A stretch of DNA of 33,642 nucleotides, taken from contig CAZJQD010000035.1 of the NCBI GenBank assembly GCA_964548165.1, positions 1 through 33,642 of the forward strand, given 5' to 3'. Under the pieces are notes generated by a model. That model did no database searches, had not been told where the DNA came from, and saw nothing but the letters and a program-made list of their open reading frames with translations. Below are positions 16,664-23,709 of this stretch, piece after piece. A program made the position numbers and the translations under genes. The DNA is from CAZJQD01 sp964548165 [NCBI: uncultured bacterium] (GTDB lineage Bacteria; UBA8481). The stretch's first letter is position 1. Each line of letters begins with the position of its first letter.

Positions 16664-17647
16664 GTGGCTCATTATCTTGTGACCGGCGGCGCCGGGTTCA
16701 TCGGCTCCCACATCGCGGAACGGCTCCTGGCCGACGGCCACACCGTCCGCGTTCTTGACGACTTCTCGACCGGGCGCGAGGCGAACATGTCCGCCTTCGC
16801 CTCGCGCGTGGATCTCGTGCAAGGTTCTGTTGCCGACCCTGCCGTTGTCGCCCGCGCGCTCCAGGGCGTCGACGGAGTCTTCCACCAGGCCGCGATTCCC
16901 TCGGTTCCCCGCTCCGTGGCCGATCCAGCCGCCACGCACCGCTCCATTGTCGAGGGCACGCTGGCGCTCCTGGAGGCCATGCGGCTCTCGGGTGGCGGCA
17001 AGCTCGTGATCGCCAGCTCGTCCTCGATCTACGGGGAGAGCCCCGCGCTTCCCAAGCACGAGGAGATGAAGGCCGAGCCTCTCTCTCCCTATGCCGCCGC
17101 CAAGCTCGCGGCCGAGGTCTACACGCTCGTCTACGCGCGGCAGTATGGCATCAAGGCCGTCGCGCTCCGCTATTTCAACGTCTTCGGACCGCGCCAGGAT
17201 CCCACGTCGGAGTACGCGGCGGTCATCCCCAAGTTCATCACCATGTCGCAGGCCGGCCAGCGCCCGATCATCTACGGCGACGGCCAGCAGACCCGGGACT
17301 TCACCTATGTTGCCAACGTGGTCGAGGCCAACGTGCGCGCCATGGAGCTCCCGGTCAGCGGCGTCACGATGAATATCGCCGGGGGCGTCCAGGTCTCGCT
17401 CCTGGACGCGCTCAGGGCCCTGGAACCCGTGGTCGGGCGCAGGGTCGAGCCCGAGTTCCGGCCGGAGCGGGCGGGCGACATCAAGCATTCGTTCGCCGAC
17501 ATCAGCCGCGCCCGTCGCCTCATCGGTTTCGCGCCCGCCGTGGATTTCAACGCGGGGCTGAGACTCACGGCGGAGTGGTTCGCGGCCGGCGGTGCGCGCG
17601 CTTCCTCGTCGCCGGACATGCCTCAGCCGGTGGGGGCGTCGCGATGA
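16664..17647 (+). CDS. UDP-N-acetylhexosamine(uronate) 4-epimerase, WbpP/TviC-like
   Basis: Extended SDR of 327 residues. Seen: TGGAGFIG (7-14), LDDFSTGREANM, the HQAAIPSVPRSVADP block (74-88) that resembles WbpP/TviC enzymes acting on UDP-GlcNAc or UDP-GlcNAcA, ASSSSIYGE (117-125), and catalytic Tyr143/Lys147 in SPYAAAK. LRYFNVFGPRQDP follows. The GTG start at 16664 has AAGGA 8 nt upstream. Paired with the UDP-sugar 6-dehydrogenase at 18603 it could give UDP-GalNAcA, as in Vi or O6-type pathways; this pairing is inference. Its ATGA overlaps the next gene. The 20-residue C-terminal tail is low-complexity. Confidence 0.83.
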   Translation: MAHYLVTGGAGFIGSHIAERLLADGHTVRVLDDFSTGREANMSAFASRVDLVQGSVADPAVVARALQGVDGVFHQAAIPSVPRSVADPAATHRSIVEGTLALLEAMRLSGGGKLVIASSSSIYGESPALPKHEEMKAEPLSPYAAAKLAAEVYTLVYARQYGIKAVALRYFNVFGPRQDPTSEYAAVIPKFITMSQAGQRPIIYGDGQQTRDFTYVANVVEANVRAMELPVSGVTMNIAGGVQVSLLDALRALEPVVGRRVEPEFRPERAGDIKHSFADISRARRLIGFAPAVDFNAGLRLTAEWFAAGGARASSSPDMPQPVGASR

Positions 17648-18606
17648 AGGTCCTGGTCACCGGCGGCGCCGGATTCATCGGGAGCCACATCGTGGATGCC
17701 CATATCGAGCGGGGTGACGAGGTCATCGTGCTCGACGATCTCTCCACGGGAAAGGCCATCAACATTCGGCCGCACGAGGATCGCCACGATCGTTTTCGCA
17801 TGATCGTCGGATCGGTCCTGGTGGAGTCGGACATCGAGCAGGCGATCGAGGGATGCGAGCGCGTGTATCACATGGCCGCCGCCGTGGGCGTGAAGTACAT
17901 CATCGATCACCCCCTGCACTCCCTGCGCGTCAACCTGCGCGGCACCGAGAATGTCCTCGAGGCCTGCCTCAAGCACCGCGTCCCGATCTTCCTGGCCTCC
18001 ACGTCGGAGGTTTACGGCAAGGGCGAGAAGATTCCGTTTTCTGAAGAGGACGATCGCGTCCTCGGCTCCACGCACATCAGCCGCTGGGGCTATGCGAACA
18101 GCAAGGCCACCGATGAATTCCTCGGGCTCGCCTTTCACCGCGAGAAGGGCCTCCCGGTCGTGATCGGCCGGTTCTTCAACACCGTGGGCCCGCGCCAATC
18201 CAGCCGCTACGGCATGGTGATCCCCCGTTTCGTGAAGGCGGCCCTTTTGGGGCATGCCATCCACGTGTACGGCAGCGGCGAGCAGACCCGGTGCTTCCTC
18301 GATGTGACCGATTGCGTGCGCTTCGTCCTGGCCCTGGCGGACAAGCCGGAGACCCAGGGGCGCATCTTCAACATCGGATCGACCCAGCGCATCTCGATCA
18401 AGGACCTCGCCGAGCGGGTCAAGGCCCGGACGGGAAGCAGCTCGTCCATCGATTTCATCAGCTACGAGCAGGCGTTCGAGGAGGGTTTCGAGGACATGAT
18501 GCACCGCGTTCCGGACATGGCCCGCTGCGAGGCCGCCACCGGTCTCAAGCCCATCCATACGCTGGACGACATCCTCGACCGCGTCATCGGGTTCTACCGC
18601 CAATGA
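17644..18606 (+). CDS. NAD-dependent nucleotide-sugar epimerase/dehydratase of unknown specificity
   Basis: Extended SDR, 320 residues. Seen: TGGAGFIG (7-14), LDDLSTGKAINI, LASTSEVYGKG (117-127), catalytic Tyr150/Lys154 in RWGYANSK, and FFNTVGPRQSSRYGMVIPRF. The AAAVGVKYIIDHPLHS stretch and the C-terminal FISYEQAFEEGFEDMMHRVP set it apart from GalE, WbpP and UXS. I recognise this as a distinct SDR subgroup but not its substrate; a UDP-xylose or UDP-glucose 4-epimerase would be reasonable given its neighbours. ATG start overlaps the previous stop (ATGA), and its own stop overlaps the next ATG, so the three genes are tightly coupled. Confidence 0.82.
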   Translation: MKVLVTGGAGFIGSHIVDAHIERGDEVIVLDDLSTGKAINIRPHEDRHDRFRMIVGSVLVESDIEQAIEGCERVYHMAAAVGVKYIIDHPLHSLRVNLRGTENVLEACLKHRVPIFLASTSEVYGKGEKIPFSEEDDRVLGSTHISRWGYANSKATDEFLGLAFHREKGLPVVIGRFFNTVGPRQSSRYGMVIPRFVKAALLGHAIHVYGSGEQTRCFLDVTDCVRFVLALADKPETQGRIFNIGSTQRISIKDLAERVKARTGSSSSIDFISYEQAFEEGFEDMMHRVPDMARCEAATGLKPIHTLDDILDRVIGFYRQ

Positions 18607-19901
18607 GCGTCGCGCTCTTCAAGTCCCGCAAGGCCAGGATTGGCATCGTGGGCCTCGGCTACGTCGGGGTGCCCCTGGCCGTGGAGTTTGCCGAGGCGGG
18701 CTACCGCGTGCTCGGCTTCGATAACGCCCGATCCAAGGTGACGCGGCTCAACGCGGGGGAGGACATCATCCTCGACGTGGAACCGGGATCCGTGGCGCGG
18801 CTTCGCAAGGGGAATCGGCTCTCCGCGACGTCGGATTGGAAGCGCATTCGCGAGTGCGACGGCATCATCATCTGCGTGCCGACGCCCCTGGACGAGCACA
18901 AGGAACCCGATCTCGGACCCGTGGTCTCCGCGACCGAGGCCCTGGCCCCGTACGTCCGCAAGGGCCAGGTCCTTGTCCTGGAATCCACGACGTTCCCGGG
19001 GACGACGCGCGAGGTTCTCAAGCCGATCCTCGAGAAGAAGAAGCTCAAGGCGGGGCGCGATTTCTTCCTGGGGTTCTCGCCCGAGCGCGTGGACCCGGGC
19101 AACGAGAAGTTCAAGACGAAGAACACCCCGAAGATCATCTCCGGCCTCACGCCCCGATGCCTCGCGATCGTGACGGCCATGTACGAGGGCGTGATCGACC
19201 GCCTGGTTCCGGTGTCGTCTCCCGAGACGGCGGAGATGGCCAAGCTTCTCGAGAACATCTTCCGCAATGTCAACATCGCGCTCGTGAACGAGCTGATGCT
19301 CCTGTCGGACCGCATGGATATCGACATCTGGGAGGTCATCGACGCGGCGGCCACCAAGCCGTTCGGGTACATGCCCTTCTATCCCGGGCCCGGCGTGGGC
19401 GGGCACTGCATCCCCATCGACCCGTTCTACCTCTCGTGGAAGGCCAAGGAGTTCGACTTCTTCACGAACTTCATCACGCTCTCGGCCGAGGTCAACGAGA
19501 ACATCCCGTATTACGTCGTCGAGAAGACCGCGCGCCTCGTGAATACGCGCCTCGGCCTGCCCCTCAAGGGGCTCACGGTGATGGTGCTGGGCGTGGCGTT
19601 CAAGAAGAACGTCGACGATGCTCGCAACACGCCCGCGGAGAAGATCATGCGCCGCCTGGTGAAGATGGGGGCCAAGGTCATCTACCATGATCCGTACATT
19701 CCCGAGTTCGTCCTGGACGGCCGCCGGATCAAGTCCACCGCGTTGAACTCCGCCGCGGCGCGCAAGGCGCCCGTCGTGATCATCCACACGGACCACGACA
19801 ACGTCGACATCGTCGCGGTGGCGCGGCGCACGCCGCTGGTCATCGACGCCCGCAACGCCACGCGGCGGCTGGGCCGGCGGCGCAACATCGTCAAGCTGTA
19901 G
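18603..19901 (+). CDS. UDP-sugar 6-dehydrogenase, WbpA/TviB-like (UDP-GlcNAc 6-dehydrogenase type)
   Basis: Oxidises C6 of a UDP-hexose to the uronate with two NAD+. 432 residues with the three-domain layout of the UDPGDH family: NAD-binding GIVGLGYVGVPLA (14-26), the CVPTPLDEHKEPDL loop, the VLESTTFPGTT block, the central ETAEMAKLLENIFRNVNIAL helix, and catalytic Cys269 in GPGVGGHCIPIDP. The C-terminal domain begins near VMVLGVAFKKNVDDARNTPA. The PFYPGPGVGGHCIP form and overall length favour the WbpA/TviB (UDP-GlcNAc) branch over UDP-glucose dehydrogenase, but UDP-glucose is not excluded and would supply the UXS gene. ATGA overlap with the upstream epimerase. Confidence 0.92.
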   Translation: MSVALFKSRKARIGIVGLGYVGVPLAVEFAEAGYRVLGFDNARSKVTRLNAGEDIILDVEPGSVARLRKGNRLSATSDWKRIRECDGIIICVPTPLDEHKEPDLGPVVSATEALAPYVRKGQVLVLESTTFPGTTREVLKPILEKKKLKAGRDFFLGFSPERVDPGNEKFKTKNTPKIISGLTPRCLAIVTAMYEGVIDRLVPVSSPETAEMAKLLENIFRNVNIALVNELMLLSDRMDIDIWEVIDAAATKPFGYMPFYPGPGVGGHCIPIDPFYLSWKAKEFDFFTNFITLSAEVNENIPYYVVEKTARLVNTRLGLPLKGLTVMVLGVAFKKNVDDARNTPAEKIMRRLVKMGAKVIYHDPYIPEFVLDGRRIKSTALNSAAARKAPVVIIHTDHDNVDIVAVARRTPLVIDARNATRRLGRRRNIVKL

Positions 19902-19915
19902 AGCGGCCGACGCCG

Positions 19916-20998
19916 GTGACGCTCATGGAGGCCGCCGCGGCGATCGCGGGCGTGTCCGCCGCGGTGACCCTGGCGACCACGCCGGGTTCGCGCGCGCTGG
20001 CGTTCGCCCTGGGAGTTGTCGACAAGCCGAATCCCCGGAAGGTCCATGCCGTCGCCACGCCGATGCTCGGCGGCCTCTCCGTGCTCCTCGGGCTCATCGC
20101 CGGTCTCGCTCTCGGTGTCCATTACGGGCTCCTGGACCTCTCCTATGCGCCGTTTCGCGGCATCGCGATCGGCGCGGTCCTGGTGACGGCGCTGGGGGTT
20201 GTGGACGATCGCTTCGGCGTGGCCCCCAAGTGGAAGCTCGTGGGCCAGGCGTTCTGCGCCGTCATCCTGATCATGCACGAGGTGAAGCTGGCGATCTTCA
20301 TCCGCGAGAACCTGGTGACGACCATTCTCACCATCATCTGGATCGTCGGGATCACCAACGCCTTCAACCTCCTCGACAACATGAACGGCCTCTCTTCCGG
20401 GGTGGGCGCGATCGCCTCCCTGGCCTTCGCCTGGGTCGCGTACGAGCAGAACGACTGGTTCGTCCTGGTCCTGGCGTCGGCGCTCTTCGGGGGCGTGATG
20501 GGATTCCTTCCCCACAATTTCCCGGGCGCCCGGATCTTCCTCGGCGACGCCGGCTCCATGCTCATCGGCTTCACGCTCGCCGCGATCTCGGTCCAGGGCA
20601 TCTATCTCCAGAACACCCAGCTCAATCATCTCCCGGTCATCACGCCGATCCTGATCCTGGGCGTCCCCTTGTTCGACACGCTCTCCGTGATCGTGATCCG
20701 GCTCGTGAGAGGCCTGCCCATCTTCCAGGCGGACAAGAACCACTTCTCGCACCGGCTCGTTGACCTCGGCATGACCCAGACCCAGGCCGTCGGCGTCATC
20801 TGGCTCGTGGCGATCGCCGTGGCGATCCCGGCCACCCTGCTCTCCCACGTGGATCGCCACGAGGCCCTGATGCTCCTCGTTCAGCAGGTCATCCTCTTCG
20901 TCATCATCGTGGCGCTCATGCGCGCGGGCATGGTTCGCAGCGAGGAAAGGGACAAAGGACTTCCGCCCCCAGGCCACGAGGAAGACCGGGAGCGGTGA
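19916..20998 (+). CDS. WecA/TagO-like polyprenyl-phosphate sugar-1-phosphate transferase
   Basis: Integral membrane enzyme that transfers a HexNAc-1-phosphate from a UDP-sugar to undecaprenyl phosphate, starting lipid-linked glycan assembly. 360 residues, about ten membrane segments. Seen: KPNPRKVHAVATPMLGGLS (37-55), the Mg-binding Asp97-Asp98 (VVDDRFG), NAFNLLDNMNGLS (148-160) with Asp154, the FPGARIFLGDAGS block with Asp211, and HFSHRLVDLG near 275-285, all characteristic of the MraY/WecA superfamily. MraY itself is unlikely because of the WecA-type NLLDNMNGLS and HFSHRL blocks. Start GTG 19916 is uncertain; ATG 19925 is in frame and neither has a clear Shine-Dalgarno. Gap of 14 nt from the dehydrogenase; GTGA overlap with the next gene. 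Confidence 0.92.
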   Translation: MTLMEAAAAIAGVSAAVTLATTPGSRALAFALGVVDKPNPRKVHAVATPMLGGLSVLLGLIAGLALGVHYGLLDLSYAPFRGIAIGAVLVTALGVVDDRFGVAPKWKLVGQAFCAVILIMHEVKLAIFIRENLVTTILTIIWIVGITNAFNLLDNMNGLSSGVGAIASLAFAWVAYEQNDWFVLVLASALFGGVMGFLPHNFPGARIFLGDAGSMLIGFTLAAISVQGIYLQNTQLNHLPVITPILILGVPLFDTLSVIVIRLVRGLPIFQADKNHFSHRLVDLGMTQTQAVGVIWLVAIAVAIPATLLSHVDRHEALMLLVQQVILFVIIVALMRAGMVRSEERDKGLPPPGHEEDRER

Positions 20999-21945
20999 CG
21001 GGCCTGGACCACGAGGACAAGTCCCGCGTGCCCGGTCCCGGTGGCGCACGCGACTGGTTCGATGCCCTGCGCCTGCGCCAGTGGCACAAGAACCTCCTCG
21101 TCTTCGTTCCCCTCGTCTTCGCCTTCCGCCTCTTCGATGCGATCCTGGCGGCAAGAACGGCGGTACTCTTCGGTCTCTTCTGCCTCGCCTCCAGCGCCGT
21201 CTATCTCGTCAACGACGTGCACGATCGCGAGGCTGACCGACGGCATCCGTTGAAGCGGCTACGCCCCCTCGCCGCCGGCCGCCTGGGCCCTGGCGCGGCC
21301 CTCGCGGTTGCCTCCCTCCTGGCCCTGGTCGCGCTGGGCGCCTCGAACCTCTTCCTGCCCGCCGCCGCCACGGGAGTGCTCTCCTCCTATCTCGTCCTGC
21401 AAGCCTTCTACAACGTGGCGCTCAGGGATTCGGCCGGCGCCGACGTGATCGTCATCGCGCTCGGGTTTGTCCTGCGCGCCGTGGCCGGCGCCCTGGCCAT
21501 CGGCGTGCCCTTCTCGGAGTGGCTGATCGTCTGCACGTTCTTCGGCGCGGTCCGGCTCGCGCTGGGCAAGCGGCAGGCGGAACTGCAGGCCGGGAGAACG
21601 GGCCTCAGGAAAGGCTGGGAGGACTCTGAACCCGCCGACCTGCGCGGGCTCGGCATTCTCACCAGCGCCGTGCTCGTCGTCTCCTACACCTACTACTGTT
21701 TCGCCTCGCGCACGGCCGCGATCCTCGGGCAGGCGCCGGCCGGGTGGACTTCGTTCCCTCCACTGCTCCTGACCCTCCCCGTCGTCGTCTTCGGTGTCTT
21801 CCGGTATGAACTCCTGGCCGGCCGCGGCGGCGCGGGCGAGCCCGAGGCGATCCTCGTCCGCGATCGGGGGCTGGCCCTGGCCGTCGTCGGGTGGCTGGCG
21901 GTGAGCGTTGCGGCCCTCTACGCGGCGCGGCTGGCACACTCGTGA
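20995..21945 (+). CDS. UbiA-family prenyltransferase, decaprenyl-phosphate phosphoribosyltransferase-like
   Basis: Polytopic membrane protein of 316 residues. The N-terminal RLRQWHKNLLVFVPLVFA and the motif NDVHDREADRRHPLKRLRPL (73-92; Asp74, Asp77, Asp81) match DPPR synthase (mycobacterial Rv3806c/UbiA), as I recall it, rather than quinone prenyltransferases. That enzyme joins PRPP to decaprenyl phosphate, releasing pyrophosphate, in making polyprenyl-P-ribose and -arabinose. A second Asp-rich site in the family's position (RDSAGADVIVIAL) is present. GTGA overlaps on both sides place it in the glycan operon between a WecA-like transferase and a flippase-like protein, fitting lipid-linked pentose supply. 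No DprE1/DprE2 homologues are in the window, so the ribose-to-arabinose step is not supported here. Confidence 0.85.
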   Translation: MTGLDHEDKSRVPGPGGARDWFDALRLRQWHKNLLVFVPLVFAFRLFDAILAARTAVLFGLFCLASSAVYLVNDVHDREADRRHPLKRLRPLAAGRLGPGAALAVASLLALVALGASNLFLPAAATGVLSSYLVLQAFYNVALRDSAGADVIVIALGFVLRAVAGALAIGVPFSEWLIVCTFFGAVRLALGKRQAELQAGRTGLRKGWEDSEPADLRGLGILTSAVLVVSYTYYCFASRTAAILGQAPAGWTSFPPLLLTLPVVVFGVFRYELLAGRGGAGEPEAILVRDRGLALAVVGWLAVSVAALYAARLAHS

Positions 21946-22994
21946 CGCGTCGCCGCTGGTGGGCGGACTGGAAGGTCTGGCTCGGGATACTCGTCTCCGT
22001 CGCGGCGATGTGGTGGACGTTTCGCTCCGAGGATCCCCGCGCGATCGGCCACGCCATGGCCCGCGCCAACTGGCTCCTGCTCTCCCTCTCGCTCCTGCCC
22101 CTCGTCCTCTCGCTGGTCATCCGCGCGCACCGGTGGCGCTATTTCCTCCCTGACGACCGCACCAACCTCCGCACCAAGTACGACGCCGTCAACATCGGGT
22201 TCATGGTCACCAATCTCCTGCCGCTCCGGCTCGGGGAGGTCGCGCGCGCCCTGATCTTCGCGAAGAAGGCGGGGAGGAGCCGCGTGGAGGTCTTCACGAC
22301 GATCGTGGTCGAGCGCTTCTTCGATATCCTCGCCCTCGCCATTCTCTTCGTCGTGGTCCTCCCGCACGTGCCGTTCGAGGCCGTGCGGCAGGGGAGCGAC
22401 GATCTCGGGGTCTTTCGCTGGTCGCGCGAGAAGCTCATGGTCATCTCGACGGTCGTCGTCGTCGCCGGGCTCGGCGGCTTCCTCCTCCTCTGCCGGTTCG
22501 GTCGATCCGTCAGCCACTACCTGACCGACGTGCTGGGGATCCGCCACCCGTTCGTCCGCAAGGCCCTGCGCTCCGGCTTCGACGGGCTCGAGGTCCTCTG
22601 GAAGAACCACAAGCTCCTGCCCGCGCTCCTCTGGAGCCTGGTGCTGTGGTTCGTGGTCTGCGTGAGCTTCTGGATCACGCTCCTCGCGTTCCCGAGCGGC
22701 TCCACCACGCTCGGGGCGCTCCTCGGCCTCCATGGCGCCATCTTCATGAACTGCGTGCTCTGCGCCGGCGTCGCCGCTCCGGCCGCGCCCGGTTTCTTCG
22801 GAGTCTGGCACGCGGCCACCAAGATCGCGTTCCTCCCGTACCAGGACGCCGACGCCAGCGCCATCCTGGCGTATGCCATCATCGTGCATCTCCTGAACTA
22901 CGCCCTGACGATCCTCCTCGGCATCGAGTCCCTGCGCCACGAGGGCGTGACGTGGTCGGAGATGCGCCGGGTGGAGGCGGAGACCGCGGAGTGA
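21942..22994 (+). CDS. Flippase-like integral membrane protein (lysylphosphatidylglycerol synthase TM family)
   Basis: 350 residues, about seven to eight membrane segments. Seen: WRYFLPDDRTNLRTKYDAVN after the second segment, then NLLPLRLGEVARALIFAKKA, the family's N-x-x-x-P-x-x-x-G-E-x-x-R-A signature, VVERFFDILALAILF, and a late APAAPGFFGVWH turn. Family members are proposed to move lipid-linked glycans or lipids. Its place directly after the UbiA-type transferase, with a GTGA overlap, suggests it moves the polyprenyl-P-sugar made there; this is inference. It shares the fold but little sequence with the gene at 12966-13913. Confidence 0.85.
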   Translation: MTRRRWWADWKVWLGILVSVAAMWWTFRSEDPRAIGHAMARANWLLLSLSLLPLVLSLVIRAHRWRYFLPDDRTNLRTKYDAVNIGFMVTNLLPLRLGEVARALIFAKKAGRSRVEVFTTIVVERFFDILALAILFVVVLPHVPFEAVRQGSDDLGVFRWSREKLMVISTVVVVAGLGGFLLLCRFGRSVSHYLTDVLGIRHPFVRKALRSGFDGLEVLWKNHKLLPALLWSLVLWFVVCVSFWITLLAFPSGSTTLGALLGLHGAIFMNCVLCAGVAAPAAPGFFGVWHAATKIAFLPYQDADASAILAYAIIVHLLNYALTILLGIESLRHEGVTWSEMRRVEAETAE

Positions 22995-23007
22995 TCGGGG
23001 CCGGCCC

Positions 23008-23703
23008 GTGACCTGGGGCGGCGGCGCCATCCGCCGCGTGGACGTCGAGCTCCCGGTCGAGGGCCTGGGGACGGCGCGCACCGTCGATTTCATCTCCGAC
23101 ATCCACATCCGCGACCAGCAGGCCCTGGACGAATTTCGCTCGGCCGTCAGCGATTCCACCGCGGACCTGCTCCTCCTGGGCGGCGACTACTGCGAGGAAC
23201 GGCGATTCCTCCTGCCGCTCTTCGAGCATCTCGCGTCGATCTGGCGGGTGATCTTCGCGGTGCGCGGGAACAACGACCACATCTATGCCGGGCGGCTGGC
23301 CGCCCTCGAGCACCGCCTCGGCGTTCGCTTCCTCGAGGATGAGATCGTCGCCCTCGACGGCTTGACGCTCCTGGGAACGCGCGATCCCGCCAAGGATGTG
23401 CCGCGCCTGCCCCCCCTGCCGCTCGCCCCCCTCCTCGTCCTTTCGCACTCGCCCGACATCCTCCTGGACCTCCCCGAGGACGCCCCGGCGTCCGTCCTCG
23501 CCGGGCACGTGCACGGGGGCCAGATCCGCGTTCCCGGATCGCCCCTATGGTGGTCGCATACCCGCGTCGGTCGCCGCTTCGGCGAGGGCCGCGCGACGCG
23601 GGGGCGGACCGAGCTCTTCGTCGGGCGCGGGATCGGTTGCTCTCTCGTGGATATCCGGAACGTGCCGCGCGAGTTCTACTCGGTGCGGCTCACCCCCGCG
23701 TAG
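23008..23703 (+). CDS. Calcineurin-like metallophosphoesterase
   Basis: 231 residues, the usual minimum for this fold. Metal-site motifs in order: Asp31-x-His33 (SDIHI), Asp60 (LGGDY), Asn89-Asp90 (RGNNDH, where most members have GNHD/E), His147 (LSHSPD), and His167/His169 (GHVHGGQ). The GHVHGGQIRVP segment is typical of YkuE/LpxH-like periplasmic or membrane-associated phosphodiesterases, though no signal peptide or membrane segment is seen. GTG 23008 follows the upstream stop by 13 nt. As last gene of the glycan run it could remove the 5-phosphate of a polyprenyl-P-ribose phosphate or a lipid phosphate; nothing in the sequence proves this. Confidence 0.85.
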   Translation: MTWGGGAIRRVDVELPVEGLGTARTVDFISDIHIRDQQALDEFRSAVSDSTADLLLLGGDYCEERRFLLPLFEHLASIWRVIFAVRGNNDHIYAGRLAALEHRLGVRFLEDEIVALDGLTLLGTRDPAKDVPRLPPLPLAPLLVLSHSPDILLDLPEDAPASVLAGHVHGGQIRVPGSPLWWSHTRVGRRFGEGRATRGRTELFVGRGIGCSLVDIRNVPREFYSVRLTPA

Positions 23704-23709
23704 GCACGT

